Shown here in pieces: positions 5,525 to 13,640 of a DNA stretch of 17,892 bases; the stretch's first letter is position 1, and each line of letters begins with the position of its first letter. The position numbers were made by a program, and so were the translations under genes. The notes below the pieces were generated by a model. The model saw only the letters and a list, made by a program, of their open reading frames with translations, was not told where the DNA came from and made no database searches. Origin of the DNA: Candidatus Omnitrophota bacterium. Lineage in GTDB: Bacteria; Omnitrophota; Koll11; Aquiviventales; Aquiviventaceae. The stretch spans positions 1 to 17,892 of the forward strand of contig JAHFGU010000015.1 of NCBI GenBank assembly GCA_023247285.1, in the 5' to 3' direction.

Positions 5525-6129
5525 CACCGGCGTTCCGGTTCCATGAGCAGCAGCTCCAGATGCGTCGACGCGTCTTCGATTTCGCGCCGGGCTTCTTCCA
5601 GCCGGGCATTGAGGTAATTAAACGGGATCAGCGCCACGATGGCGATCCCTAACCCGAACGCCGTGGCGATGAGCGCTTCCGCGATGCCGCCGGTGATGGC
5701 GGAGGGCGCGCCCAGCTCTTCGGCGCCCAGCAGGCCGAAGGACCGGATGAGCCCGGTCACGGTCCCGAGCAGGCCCAGGAGCGGGGCGAGCGTGATGATG
5801 GTATCCAGCACCGGCAAGCCCCGGCTGAAGCGCTGCAGCTCGTGGTTCGCGGCCCGCAGCAGCCCGTTGGCAAACGACTTGTGGCGCTGTGACAACCCGG
5901 AGACTAGCGTGCGCGCCACGAAGTCCTTGGTGTGATGGCCAAGGCGGATCGCCTTGTCGATGTCGCCACTTTCGGTCAGGCTGAGGATCTTCCCGACCAT
6001 GGCGGGCTGTCGGCGACGGCGCTCCCGCCAGATGAAGAGCAACCGCTCGATCACGACCACCGCCGCGATGAACGACGTCGCCAAGAGGGGCCACATGATC
6101 GGCCCCCCGCGCTGGAACACGCCCAGCAT
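5524..6129 (-). CDS. exbB: MotA/TolQ/ExbB proton channel family protein ExbB
   Basis: A 201-residue ExbB-type protein with three membrane helices (about 12-33, 107-131 and 150-173). The family signature is seen in 'LPVLDTIITLAPLLGLLGTVTGLIRSF' and 'GGIAEALIATAFGLGIAIVALIPFNYL'. It forms the pentameric channel around the ExbD dimer in the inner membrane. The ATG at 6129 begins one base after the stop of a 17-codon mini-ORF that fills the gap from bluB. Confidence 0.94.
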   Translation of the reverse strand: MLGVFQRGGPIMWPLLATSFIAAVVVIERLLFIWRERRRRQPAMVGKILSLTESGDIDKAIRLGHHTKDFVARTLVSGLSQRHKSFANGLLRAANHELQRFSRGLPVLDTIITLAPLLGLLGTVTGLIRSFGLLGAEELGAPSAITGGIAEALIATAFGLGIAIVALIPFNYLNARLEEARREIEDASTHLELLLMEPERR

Positions 6130-6130
6130 G

Positions 6131-6184
6131 TTAGATCTCGACCGTGCCGATCATGACCGGCCTGCCCCGTTGAACGTCATCCAT
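6131..6184 (-). CDS. 17-codon mini-ORF coupled between bluB and exbB
   Basis: The ATG at 6184 overlaps the bluB stop as TGATG. The frame encodes MDDVQRGRPVMIGTVEI and ends with TAA at 6133-6131, one base before the exbB ATG. It fills the only sizeable gap in the operon. It may be a coupling peptide that delivers ribosomes to exbB, a remnant of a deleted gene, or chance. By eye, 'RGRPVMIGTVEI' resembles a conserved SecA segment (G-Q-P-V-L-V-G-T-x-S-I), but this is too short to be evidence. No separate Shine-Dalgarno is seen. Confidence 0.35.
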   Translation of the reverse strand: MDDVQRGRPVMIGTVEI

Positions 6185-6864
6185 CAGCGTGATGGCGCCA
6201 TCAGGTCCACGCCCAGCTCGTGATGTCTCCGACCCCATCGGTCGTCGAAAATCAGCTCCCCGAGTGGCAGGCGCGGCGCCCAGCCGACCAGCTCCAATTC
6301 TGGCCTCGACAGTAACATCTGTGGATAGCCGACGCACAGATAGGCGACGGGCACAACCTGTCTCGGAATACCCAAGAGGCTGCGCAGCCGGTTGAGTTGG
6401 AGAATGCTCACCCACCCGACCCCGAGGCCTTCCGCGCAAGCGGCAAGCCAGAGGTTCTGGATCGCACAACATGTGCTGAACAGATCCGTTTCAGGGATGC
6501 TGTTCCGCCCCAAGACGTGCGGGCCGAGCCGTGACCGGTCGCAGGTCACGCACAGATTGATGGGCGCTTCGAGGATCCCTTCCAGCTTCAGGCTATCGTA
6601 GAGCATGCGACGCTGACCTCGGTAGCGCCGAGCCGCCCGTGCGTTTTCCTCGACGAAGGCCTGTTTCACGTGCGCCTTCACGCCCTGGTCCCGCACCACA
6701 ATGAAGTTCCATGGTTGCATGAATCCCACCGAAGGGGCGTGGTGCGCGGCCTGGAGGATGCGCCAGAGCACCGCATCGGGAACCGGGTCCAGCCGAAAGC
6801 GGCGGACGTCGCGACGCGCCCAGATCACCTCGTAGAGGCCGTGGCTGCCCGCGTCCGCTCCCAT
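6184..6864 (-). CDS. bluB: 5,6-dimethylbenzimidazole synthase BluB
   Basis: A 226-residue nitroreductase-fold flavoprotein. BluB consumes reduced FMN and oxygen and fragments the flavin to 5,6-dimethylbenzimidazole, the lower ligand of cobalamin. Diagnostic stretches: 'RRDVRRF' (17-23, with the Asp19 position important for catalysis in the family), 'AAHHAPSVGFMQPWNF' (39-54), 'LKLEGILEAP' (92-101), 'CDRSRLGPHVLGR' (108-120), 'AIQNLWLAACAEGLGVGWVS' (134-153) and 'PELELVGW' (188-195). These separate BluB from ordinary nitroreductases. ATG 6864 overlaps the btuB stop as TGATG. Its product feeds CobT. Its presence implies that oxygen is available at least some of the time. Confidence 0.95.
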   Translation of the reverse strand: MGADAGSHGLYEVIWARRDVRRFRLDPVPDAVLWRILQAAHHAPSVGFMQPWNFIVVRDQGVKAHVKQAFVEENARAARRYRGQRRMLYDSLKLEGILEAPINLCVTCDRSRLGPHVLGRNSIPETDLFSTCCAIQNLWLAACAEGLGVGWVSILQLNRLRSLLGIPRQVVPVAYLCVGYPQMLLSRPELELVGWAPRLPLGELIFDDRWGRRHHELGVDLMAPSR

Positions 6865-8702
6865 CACAGCTCGACCTTCCCGCCGATGAAGAAGAGGGTG
6901 CCCGGCGCGGGAAACCCCAGCACCTCGCTGTAGTGGCGATCGAACAGGTTGTCAATCCGCCCATAGAGCGTCAGGCGCTTCGTGGCGTTGAAGGTGAGGA
7001 CCCCGTCGACCTTCTTGTAGCCCTTCGTGGGCAGCCGCCGGTTGGTCGCCACGCTCTCCTCCCGGCTGGACACGACGAGGGCGTCCAGGTGCAGCTGCCA
7101 GCGCTCGAGCACCTGATACGTGAGCGCGAACGTCACCCGATTCAGCGGAATGCGCAGCAGCTCTTCGTGGGCCGTTTCGTCATCCGCGTCCGTGTAGGCC
7201 CAGTTCGCCGAGAGCCGCAGCCCGGTCACCGGCTCGACCGCCCCTTCCAGCTCGAAGCCCGCCATGCGCGCTGCGGCGACATTCTGGGGTTGGGACGTGG
7301 TCGAGTTGACGCGGACGATCTGCATGAGGTCGTCCACCCGCGTGTGAAACAACGAGAGGCCGGCGGTGAGCCGCTGCTCCCACCAGTCCTGCGCGATCCC
7401 CAGTTCAAACGTGCGGCTGTGTTCCGGCGAGAGATCGGGGTTGCCGAAGTTTGGGAAGAAGAGCTCGTTCATGGTTGGGGCCCGGAAGCCCATGCTGAAA
7501 TTGCCGCGCAGGCGCGTCTCGAGGACGGGGAGCCGGTACGAGGCCGACGTCTCGGCCGTGGTGTCGTAGCCGAACATGCTGTGGCGCAGGCGGCGGGCGC
7601 CGGCGATCAGCGTGAGCCGGTCCCCCAGATCGAGCTGGTGCTGCAGGTAGACCGCCTGCTGCATGATCGTCTCGCTGAAGCTGCTTTCCGCTTCCTCATC
7701 CTTGAATTCGAACCCGGCCGTCGAGTGACCCAGCGGGCCCCACGCGATCCGCTGCAGCCATTCCACGGTGTACCGGTCGGTGTTGATGCGGCTCTTGGAC
7801 GTGGTTTGCGTGGTGCCGGGATCGGCCACGTCCACGTCCAGCAGGTCGTCGCCATTATAGCCCAGCCGCAGCTCATGCTCCCATGCCTCGAGCGGCTTGA
7901 CGGTCGCCGTGGTGTTAAGGACCAGGTGCTCGCGCTCGGTGAAGCGGTTCGGGTCCGGCCGGAACGCCCCGTCGTCGATCCCCACATGCGAATCATCGTT
8001 GTTCAGAGACGTCGCGAGGCTGAGCCACGGCGCCAGATCCGCGTCCGCGGTCACCGCCACGTGGGTGGCTTCCACGTCGTCGCCGACGCTCAATCCCTTG
8101 CTGTCGAGCCGCGACACAGAGGCGAAATAGCGGAGGGGGCCGAGCTCCGCCTGGTTGCTGACGCTTTCCTTGAAGGTGCGCAGCGTGCCGAACTCCTGCT
8201 GGTAGACCGTGCGCATCGGGCCGGCGCCCCGCTTGGTGATGACGTTGATGACCCCGCCGATCGCGTTGGCCCCGTAGAGCGTGCTGGCCGAGCCGCGCAG
8301 CACCTCGATGCGCTCGATCTGATCCGCAGGCAGATTGGCCCAGTTGAAGCTGCCCAAGGTGGTGCTGCTGGCATCCACGCCGTCGATCAGCACGACGACC
8401 TGGTTGTCCGTCGATCCGCGGATGACCGCCGAGGTGATGCGGCCCGTGGCCCCGCTGCGCCGGACGAAGACCCCGGGGACCGTGCGCAGCGCGTCAAGCG
8501 CATGCTCCGCGTGCGTCCGCTCAATCTCCTCCGCCGTGACCACGCTGACCGACTTCGTCACCTTGCCCGTCGGCATGCTGCTGCGCGTCGCGGTCACCAC
8601 GGTTTCCTCCAACCGGCTCGGGACGGCTGCCCAGCCGGTTGCGCCGATCCCCATCACGAGCCCCCACACGATCCCCCTGACCACATGCCGACACTGCACC
8701 AT
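6864..8702 (-). CDS. btuB: TonB-dependent outer-membrane cobalamin receptor BtuB
   Basis: A 612-residue TonB-dependent receptor, about the length of BtuB. There is a signal peptide (1-26, cleaving near GWA-AV), a TonB-box region 'LEETVVTATR' (about 31-40), a plug domain (about 45-155, with 'IRGSTDNQVVVLIDGVD' and 'IERIEVLRGSASTLYGANAIGGVINVITK') and a 22-strand barrel with the late 'LRGNFSMGFRAPTMNELFF' block. The C terminus is 'GGKVEL', so the final residue is Leu rather than the usual aromatic. ATG 8702 follows AGGGA and lies 10 nt after the cobB stop. Assignment to cobalamin rather than a siderophore rests mainly on operon context and length; a cobinamide or other corrinoid substrate is possible. 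Confidence 0.88.
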   Translation of the reverse strand: MVQCRHVVRGIVWGLVMGIGATGWAAVPSRLEETVVTATRSSMPTGKVTKSVSVVTAEEIERTHAEHALDALRTVPGVFVRRSGATGRITSAVIRGSTDNQVVVLIDGVDASSTTLGSFNWANLPADQIERIEVLRGSASTLYGANAIGGVINVITKRGAGPMRTVYQQEFGTLRTFKESVSNQAELGPLRYFASVSRLDSKGLSVGDDVEATHVAVTADADLAPWLSLATSLNNDDSHVGIDDGAFRPDPNRFTEREHLVLNTTATVKPLEAWEHELRLGYNGDDLLDVDVADPGTTQTTSKSRINTDRYTVEWLQRIAWGPLGHSTAGFEFKDEEAESSFSETIMQQAVYLQHQLDLGDRLTLIAGARRLRHSMFGYDTTAETSASYRLPVLETRLRGNFSMGFRAPTMNELFFPNFGNPDLSPEHSRTFELGIAQDWWEQRLTAGLSLFHTRVDDLMQIVRVNSTTSQPQNVAAARMAGFELEGAVEPVTGLRLSANWAYTDADDETAHEELLRIPLNRVTFALTYQVLERWQLHLDALVVSSREESVATNRRLPTKGYKKVDGVLTFNATKRLTLYGRIDNLFDRHYSEVLGFPAPGTLFFIGGKVEL

Positions 8703-8712
8703 GGTTCCCTGC

Positions 8713-10122
8713 CTATTGTGGGGCAGCGCCTGCTGCGCGCTCAGCGCGAGCCTGCTTCCACGCTTGAGCGGACGCCACAAAGCCGCGCGCCCATCGGGTA
8801 TTCGTCAGAAAGTGGACATGGATGTACGAGGCCAGCAAGTTGGCGCGCGCATAGCCTTCCCGCCGGCGCACCCGGTGGTTCGCGGCCACGTACGCGGTCT
8901 GCCCCTCCGGCACCTGGTAGTCCCACGTCGAATAATGGAACTCGTGGCCTTTGATGGCATCGCGGGCTTGAGCCAAGATCGTGTCGCGCGCGGTGGTCAG
9001 CGTGACGTAACCGAAGTGCTGCAGCCGGTCAGTCATCCGGACAGCGCCTGGAAGAACACCCACCATGGGATGCCGGCGCCCCTGAGGATCGACCAGCCGC
9101 TCCGCCAGGTACATGAGCCCGCCGCATTCCGCGTACGTCGGCAGCCCGGCCTCCACCGCAGCCTTGACCTGCCGGCGCAGCGGCGCGTTCTGGGCCAGCG
9201 TCTTCGCGAACACTTCAGGGAATCCGCCGCCGAGATACAGCGCATCCAATCCCTCTGGAAGCCGGGGGTCGCGCATCGGACTGAACTCGATCAGCCGCGC
9301 GCCGCATCGCCGCAAGAGATCCAGGTTCTCCTGATAATAAAAATGAAAGGCTTGATCCCTGGCGACCCCGATCGTGCAGGTGGCCGTCGGCGGGTCTTGG
9401 CCTTGGCCCGGCAGCCGCGCGGGCGCGAGCGCCGGGGCCTGACGGGCGATCCGCAGGAGCCGCTCCAGATCCGCCGTGGCCGCCAACCGCTCGCCGAGCG
9501 CCCCGTGCACCTGCGCGAGGCGCCGGTCTTCCGCCGCCGGGACGAGGCCCAAATGCCGCTCAGGAATCGCCAGCGCAGCATCGGGAGGCAGATAGCCCAG
9601 CGCCGGGCAGCCGGAACCGCGCAACGCCTCGCGCAGCAAGTTGAAGTGACCTGCTCGCACGCGATTGAAGATGACCCCGGCGATGCGCACCGCAGGATCA
9701 AAGGTGCGGTACCCGTGCACCAGCGCCGCCGCCGAGCGCGCCATGTGGCTGCCGTCCACGACGAGGATGACCGGCGCCTGGAGCACCTTGGCGAGCTCTG
9801 CGGTGCTGCCGCGGTCATTCGCGCTCGCGTGGCCGTCAAACAATCCCATGACGCCTTCGATGACCGCGATGTCCGCCCCGGCGCTGGCGTCCTGGAACAC
9901 CCCACGCACCAGCGGCTTCCGCAGCAGCCACGTGTCGAGGTTGCGGCAGCTGCGTTTCGCCACCGCGGTGTGATAGCTCGGATCGATGTAGTCCGGCCCA
10001 ACCTTGAACGGCTGCACCGTGAGGCCGCGGCGACGGAGGGCGGCCATCACGCCCACCGCCACCGTGGTTTTGCCGACGCCGCTGTGCGTCCCTGCGATCA
10101 GCACGCGCGGGATGGCTACCAT
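8713..10122 (-). CDS. cobB: Cobyrinate a,c-diamide synthase
   Basis: A 469-residue CobB/CbiA enzyme, normal length. It amidates the a and c carboxylates of (hydrogeno)cobyrinic acid using glutamine and ATP. The N-terminal dethiobiotin-synthetase-like ATPase has the P-loop 'GTHSGVGKTT' (11-20) and 'VGPDYIDPSYH' (41-51). The C-terminal class I glutamine amidotransferase domain has the nucleophile Cys333 in 'YAECGGLMYL' and a His in 'SYIHVHF' (about 435). It overlaps the end of cbiB by 7 nt. From this gene onward the operon turns from synthesis to uptake (btuB follows). Confidence 0.96.
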   Translation of the reverse strand: MVAIPRVLIAGTHSGVGKTTVAVGVMAALRRRGLTVQPFKVGPDYIDPSYHTAVAKRSCRNLDTWLLRKPLVRGVFQDASAGADIAVIEGVMGLFDGHASANDRGSTAELAKVLQAPVILVVDGSHMARSAAALVHGYRTFDPAVRIAGVIFNRVRAGHFNLLREALRGSGCPALGYLPPDAALAIPERHLGLVPAAEDRRLAQVHGALGERLAATADLERLLRIARQAPALAPARLPGQGQDPPTATCTIGVARDQAFHFYYQENLDLLRRCGARLIEFSPMRDPRLPEGLDALYLGGGFPEVFAKTLAQNAPLRRQVKAAVEAGLPTYAECGGLMYLAERLVDPQGRRHPMVGVLPGAVRMTDRLQHFGYVTLTTARDTILAQARDAIKGHEFHYSTWDYQVPEGQTAYVAANHRVRRREGYARANLLASYIHVHFLTNTRWARGFVASAQAWKQARAERAAGAAPQ

Positions 10123-11069
10123 CGGGTCGTGATCGCCAGTGCGCCCATCGCGGCGAGCCAGGCTACCAGGGAGCAGACGTACATGAGCCGGATCGCTTCG
10201 CGGATGCGTTCCGGCTCCAGCAGCCGGCGCGGCTCGCCCATGGGCGGCATCTCCACCGGCCGGCCGTCGTAGCGGTTCACGCCGCCCAACCGGACCCTGA
10301 GCGCGCCCGCCATCGCCGCCTCTGGAATCCCGGCGTTCGGGACAGGACCGCCGTCCCCGTCACGCCAGGCGCAGCGCCAGGCAGATGCGGCATCAGCGCG
10401 ATTTACCCACGCTGCGACGGCAAACAGGGCTGCGGACAGGCGCGCCGGCAGCCAGTTCGCCGCCGTGTCCAGCGTCGCCGCAGCCCAGCCGAATCGGAGA
10501 TACCGCGCCGAGCGGTGCCCGATCATCGAATCGAGCGTATTCACGGCCTTGTAGGCCACCGCCCCCGGCACGCCCCCGACGACGAAGTAGAACAACGGCG
10601 AGCAGATGCCATCCAGCGTGCTTTCGGCGATCGTTTCGATCGTGGCCCGGACAATCTCCGGCGCGTCAAGCTGCTGGGTGTCTCGCCCGACGATCCGGCC
10701 CACGCGTTGGCGGGCCAGCGGCAGATCGCCGACTTCCAGCGCCTGGAGCACGCGATGGCTTTCGCCCGCGAGGTCCTTCGTCGACAGGCAGGTGAACAAC
10801 AGCGCCGCACCAGCGAGGAGTCCCCACGTTGAGGAGAGAACGCGCAGCCGCAAGAACCAGCACGCCGCCCCGTAGCTGGCGCCCACAACCGCCGCCACGA
10901 GCACGATGCCGGCCAGCCGTTCCCACGGCATGATGCGGCGCAGGCAGCGCTCGCCCCAGTGGATGGCCGCGCCCATCGCCCGCACCGGATGAGGAAACCA
11001 CTCAGGGTCGCCAATGAGCAGGTCGGCGCCATAGGCCAGCGCGAGCATGGGCAGCGGGCCGTCGATCAT
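10116..11069 (-). CDS. cbiB: Adenosylcobinamide-phosphate synthase CbiB
   Basis: A 317-residue integral membrane protein (CbiB; CobD in the Pseudomonas denitrificans scheme). It joins adenosylcobyric acid to (R)-1-amino-2-propanol phosphate, the product of the decarboxylase encoded two genes upstream. Typical blocks: 'GADLLIGDPEWFPHPVRAMG' near the N terminus, 'ATIETIAESTLDGICSPLFYF', 'AVNTLDSMIGH' and 'DGGPVPNAGIPEAAMAGAL'. ATG 11069 overlaps the cobQ stop by ATGA; longer upstream starts would lie inside cobQ and are rejected. Confidence 0.96.
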   Translation of the reverse strand: MIDGPLPMLALAYGADLLIGDPEWFPHPVRAMGAAIHWGERCLRRIMPWERLAGIVLVAAVVGASYGAACWFLRLRVLSSTWGLLAGAALLFTCLSTKDLAGESHRVLQALEVGDLPLARQRVGRIVGRDTQQLDAPEIVRATIETIAESTLDGICSPLFYFVVGGVPGAVAYKAVNTLDSMIGHRSARYLRFGWAAATLDTAANWLPARLSAALFAVAAWVNRADAASAWRCAWRDGDGGPVPNAGIPEAAMAGALRVRLGGVNRYDGRPVEMPPMGEPRRLLEPERIREAIRLMYVCSLVAWLAAMGALAITTRW

Positions 11070-12556
11070 GCGCGGTCCAGCATGCGGTAGATGGCCTCCA
11101 GCTGCAGATGCGGGCGCACGGCAGCTGCCAGCCGGTCGTAGACGCCATCGGCCGGCGCAGCGCCGTTCACCAGCGGCGCAAGCCCCTTGCGCTGCCGCAG
11201 CCGGTTCAGCCACCAGCGGCGGAATCCGCTGAGGTCAAACAGCCCATGGACATGCGTGCCCCAGATGCGCCCGTCCGGAGTTTGGAGCCCATCGTCGTAT
11301 TCCGCCATCGGACCGGGCTCGCGCCGCAACCTGAACACCGGATCGGCGCCTGCCTCCGCCTGCATCCGGCCCATGTGAATCTCATACCCGGCGACTGGCA
11401 GCCCGCTGGCCAGGTGCACGCCACGCACTTGCGCGGTCAGCTTCGCTCCCTCAAAAACCGTGGTAGCCGGCAGGAAGCCGAGCCCATCGGCGGCGTCCAC
11501 CGCCGCCTCAACGCGCTCAGGATCACGGATGCACCGGCCCAGCATCTGGAATCCGCCGCAGATGCCGAGGATTTCCGTGCCGGCCTCGGCGCAGCGCTGC
11601 ACGTAGTCGACGAACCCGCGCGACCGCAGGAACGCAAGATCCGCGATGGTGCTCTTGGTGCCGGGCAGGATCACGCAATCCGGCAGCGCCCCGGAAGGCG
11701 GGCGGTCCAGGAACCGGAGCTGGACATCCGGCTCGCGCTCCAGCGGCGCCACATCGGTGAAATTGCTCAGGCGCGGCACAGCGATCACGTCGATGCGAAG
11801 CGGGCCGTTGCCCGGACGCGGGCTGCGCGCGCGCTCCGGAACCGAGTCTTCTTCGAGCAGCTCGACCTCATGGACATAGGGCAGGACGCCGACCACCGGG
11901 AGGCCATAGCGGGCTGCCAGCCAGTTGAGGCCGGCATCCAACAGCGTCCGATCGCCACGGAACTTGTTGATCACGAAGCCGCGCACGAGCCGCCGCTCGT
12001 CCTCCTCCAGCAGCTCCATGGTGCCGACGAGCTGGGCGAACACCCCGCCGCGATCGATATCGCCGACCAGCAGCACGCTTGCCCGGACCTGCTTGGCCAC
12101 CCACATATTCACAAGGTCGCCGGCCTTCAGGTTGATCTCCGCCGGGCTGCCGGCCCCTTCGATGACCACGATGTCGGCCTGGTCCATGAGCGCGTGGAGC
12201 GTCTGCACAATGGTCGAGCGCAGCGCGGGCTTGAAGGCCTCGTACGCTCGGGCGGTCATCGTGTCCACCGGCTTGCCCAGCACGATGACCTGCGCGCCCA
12301 CATCCGTGGTCGGCTTCAGCAGGATGGGGTTGATATCCACCGTCGGCTCGATCCCGCACGCGAAGGCTTGCTCGGCTTGCGCCCGTCCGATCTCTCCCCC
12401 GTCGCGCGTCACGTAGGCGTTGTTGGACATGTTCTGGGCCTTGAACGGCAGCACCCGGTAGCCGTCCTGGGACAAGATGCGGCACAGGGCGGTCGTGATC
12501 AGGCTTTTGCCGACATGCGAGCCGGTGCCCTGCACCATCAGCGCCTTAGCCGGCAT
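11066..12556 (-). CDS. cobQ: Cobyric acid synthase CobQ
   Basis: A 496-residue CobQ/CbiP enzyme, the usual size. It amidates the b, d, e and g side chains of adenosylcobyrinic acid a,c-diamide. The ATPase domain begins 'MVQGTGSHVGKSL' (7-19) and has 'PFKAQNMSNNA' (38-48) and 'VIEGAGSPAEINL' (131-143). The triad glutamine amidotransferase domain has Cys333 in 'LGICGGFQMLG' and His435 in 'GTHVHGLF'. ATG 12556 lies 11 nt inside the end of the preceding decarboxylase gene. An upstream in-frame start is rejected because the protein's first strand begins at MPAKALMVQG. Confidence 0.97.
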   Translation of the reverse strand: MPAKALMVQGTGSHVGKSLITTALCRILSQDGYRVLPFKAQNMSNNAYVTRDGGEIGRAQAEQAFACGIEPTVDINPILLKPTTDVGAQVIVLGKPVDTMTARAYEAFKPALRSTIVQTLHALMDQADIVVIEGAGSPAEINLKAGDLVNMWVAKQVRASVLLVGDIDRGGVFAQLVGTMELLEEDERRLVRGFVINKFRGDRTLLDAGLNWLAARYGLPVVGVLPYVHEVELLEEDSVPERARSPRPGNGPLRIDVIAVPRLSNFTDVAPLEREPDVQLRFLDRPPSGALPDCVILPGTKSTIADLAFLRSRGFVDYVQRCAEAGTEILGICGGFQMLGRCIRDPERVEAAVDAADGLGFLPATTVFEGAKLTAQVRGVHLASGLPVAGYEIHMGRMQAEAGADPVFRLRREPGPMAEYDDGLQTPDGRIWGTHVHGLFDLSGFRRWWLNRLRQRKGLAPLVNGAAPADGVYDRLAAAVRPHLQLEAIYRMLDRA

Positions 12557-13640
12557 GCGCCAGCACCTGTTGCAGCGCGCCCACCAGCCGCCGATGGTCT
12601 TCACGAGTTCTCACCGCCACCCGGATGAACCGCCCCGGCTCAAGCCCGGTGAAGCTATCGCAGCTGCGGAGCAGCACGCCTTGCGCAGCCAGCCGATCGC
12701 ACAGCTCCGACGAGGCCACGGCCGGATCGAGTAGTTTGCACAGGAGAAAGTTGGTCGCGGAGGGAAAGACGCGCACGCCGGGCACGGCCCCGAGGAGCTG
12801 CGCCAACTCATCGCGGAGTGTTGCGATGAGGCGCCTCGACTGGGCCACATAGGCGGACTGCTGCAGCACCTGCGTTCCCACCACGGCGGCGAACGTGTTC
12901 AGCGGCCAGGCCGGCTGGAGCGCCCGAAGCCGCTCGACGATGGCCGGCGCTGCGACCAGATAGCCCACCCGCAACCCGGGAATGGCGAAGAGCTTCGTCA
13001 GCGACCGCAGCACGATGACCTGCTCGAGCCGGCTGGCGTCGCCCACCACGCTCAGCGCATTCGGGTACTCGGCAAACTCGACGAACGCTTCATCCACGAC
13101 GAGCCAGGCCCCTGCCGCGCGGCACCGGCGCGCCAACTCCAGCACGGCCTCTCTCGTCGCCGCCGCACCGGTGGGATTGTTTGGGTTGCAGAGAAACACG
13201 ACCCCGGCGCCCTGCAGCAGCTTCGCCCAATCGTGGTCAGCCAGGTGCAGCTGAAATCCCGCGGCCTCAGCGGTCGGGGCGGATCTGATCGTGGCGCCAC
13301 CCTGCGCCATCGCCCAGGCGTATTCGCCGAAGGCAGGCACGATGATCACGGTAGTGGCGCCGGGACGGGCCTGGGCCACGAGGCTGATGAGTTCCGCGAC
13401 CCCATTGCCTGGCAACACGGCCTCTGCCGCAATCCCGTGCTCGGCTGCGACGGCGTCCCGGAACTCGCGCGCCTCCGGGTCCGGATAGCAGCGGATGTCC
13501 TCCAGATGATCCGTGATGGCGGAACGGACAACCGGCGGAAATCCCAGCGGATTGACATCGACGCTGAAATCGAGCACCTCGTGCCGCGCGAAGCCATGCC
13601 GGCGCATCAGCACCCAGGGGTTGCCGCCGTGGATCCGCAT
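12546..13640 (-). CDS. cobD: L-threonine-O-3-phosphate decarboxylase (aminotransferase fold)
   Basis: A 364-residue PLP-dependent class I/II aminotransferase-fold protein (CobD in Salmonella, CobC in P. denitrificans). It makes (R)-1-amino-2-propanol phosphate for CbiB. Family blocks: 'HGGNPW' at the start (4-9), 'LDFSVDVNPLGFP' (23-35), 'YPDPEAREFRDAVA' (52-65), 'CNPNNPTG' (151-158), 'VVDEAFVEF' (181-189) and the PLP lysine Lys216 in 'LRSLTKLFAIPGLRVGYL'. The similar histidinol-phosphate aminotransferase is disfavoured by the N-terminal HGGNPW motif and the location. ATG 13640 overlaps the cobS stop as TGATG. No PduX-like threonine kinase is fused or adjacent. Confidence 0.93.
   Translation of the reverse strand: MRIHGGNPWVLMRRHGFARHEVLDFSVDVNPLGFPPVVRSAITDHLEDIRCYPDPEAREFRDAVAAEHGIAAEAVLPGNGVAELISLVAQARPGATTVIIVPAFGEYAWAMAQGGATIRSAPTAEAAGFQLHLADHDWAKLLQGAGVVFLCNPNNPTGAAATREAVLELARRCRAAGAWLVVDEAFVEFAEYPNALSVVGDASRLEQVIVLRSLTKLFAIPGLRVGYLVAAPAIVERLRALQPAWPLNTFAAVVGTQVLQQSAYVAQSRRLIATLRDELAQLLGAVPGVRVFPSATNFLLCKLLDPAVASSELCDRLAAQGVLLRSCDSFTGLEPGRFIRVAVRTREDHRRLVGALQQVLAHAG

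Noticed and set aside
6933..10272. Very long open frames on the plus strand opposite btuB and cobB
   Set aside because: They are antisense to clearly conserved genes, are Arg/Gly/Ala/His-rich with no recognisable domain, and are expected in GC-rich DNA.
11108..12628. A 506-codon plus-strand open frame opposite cobQ
   Set aside because: It mirrors the cobQ coding frame, has no signature, and cobQ is intact with all catalytic motifs.
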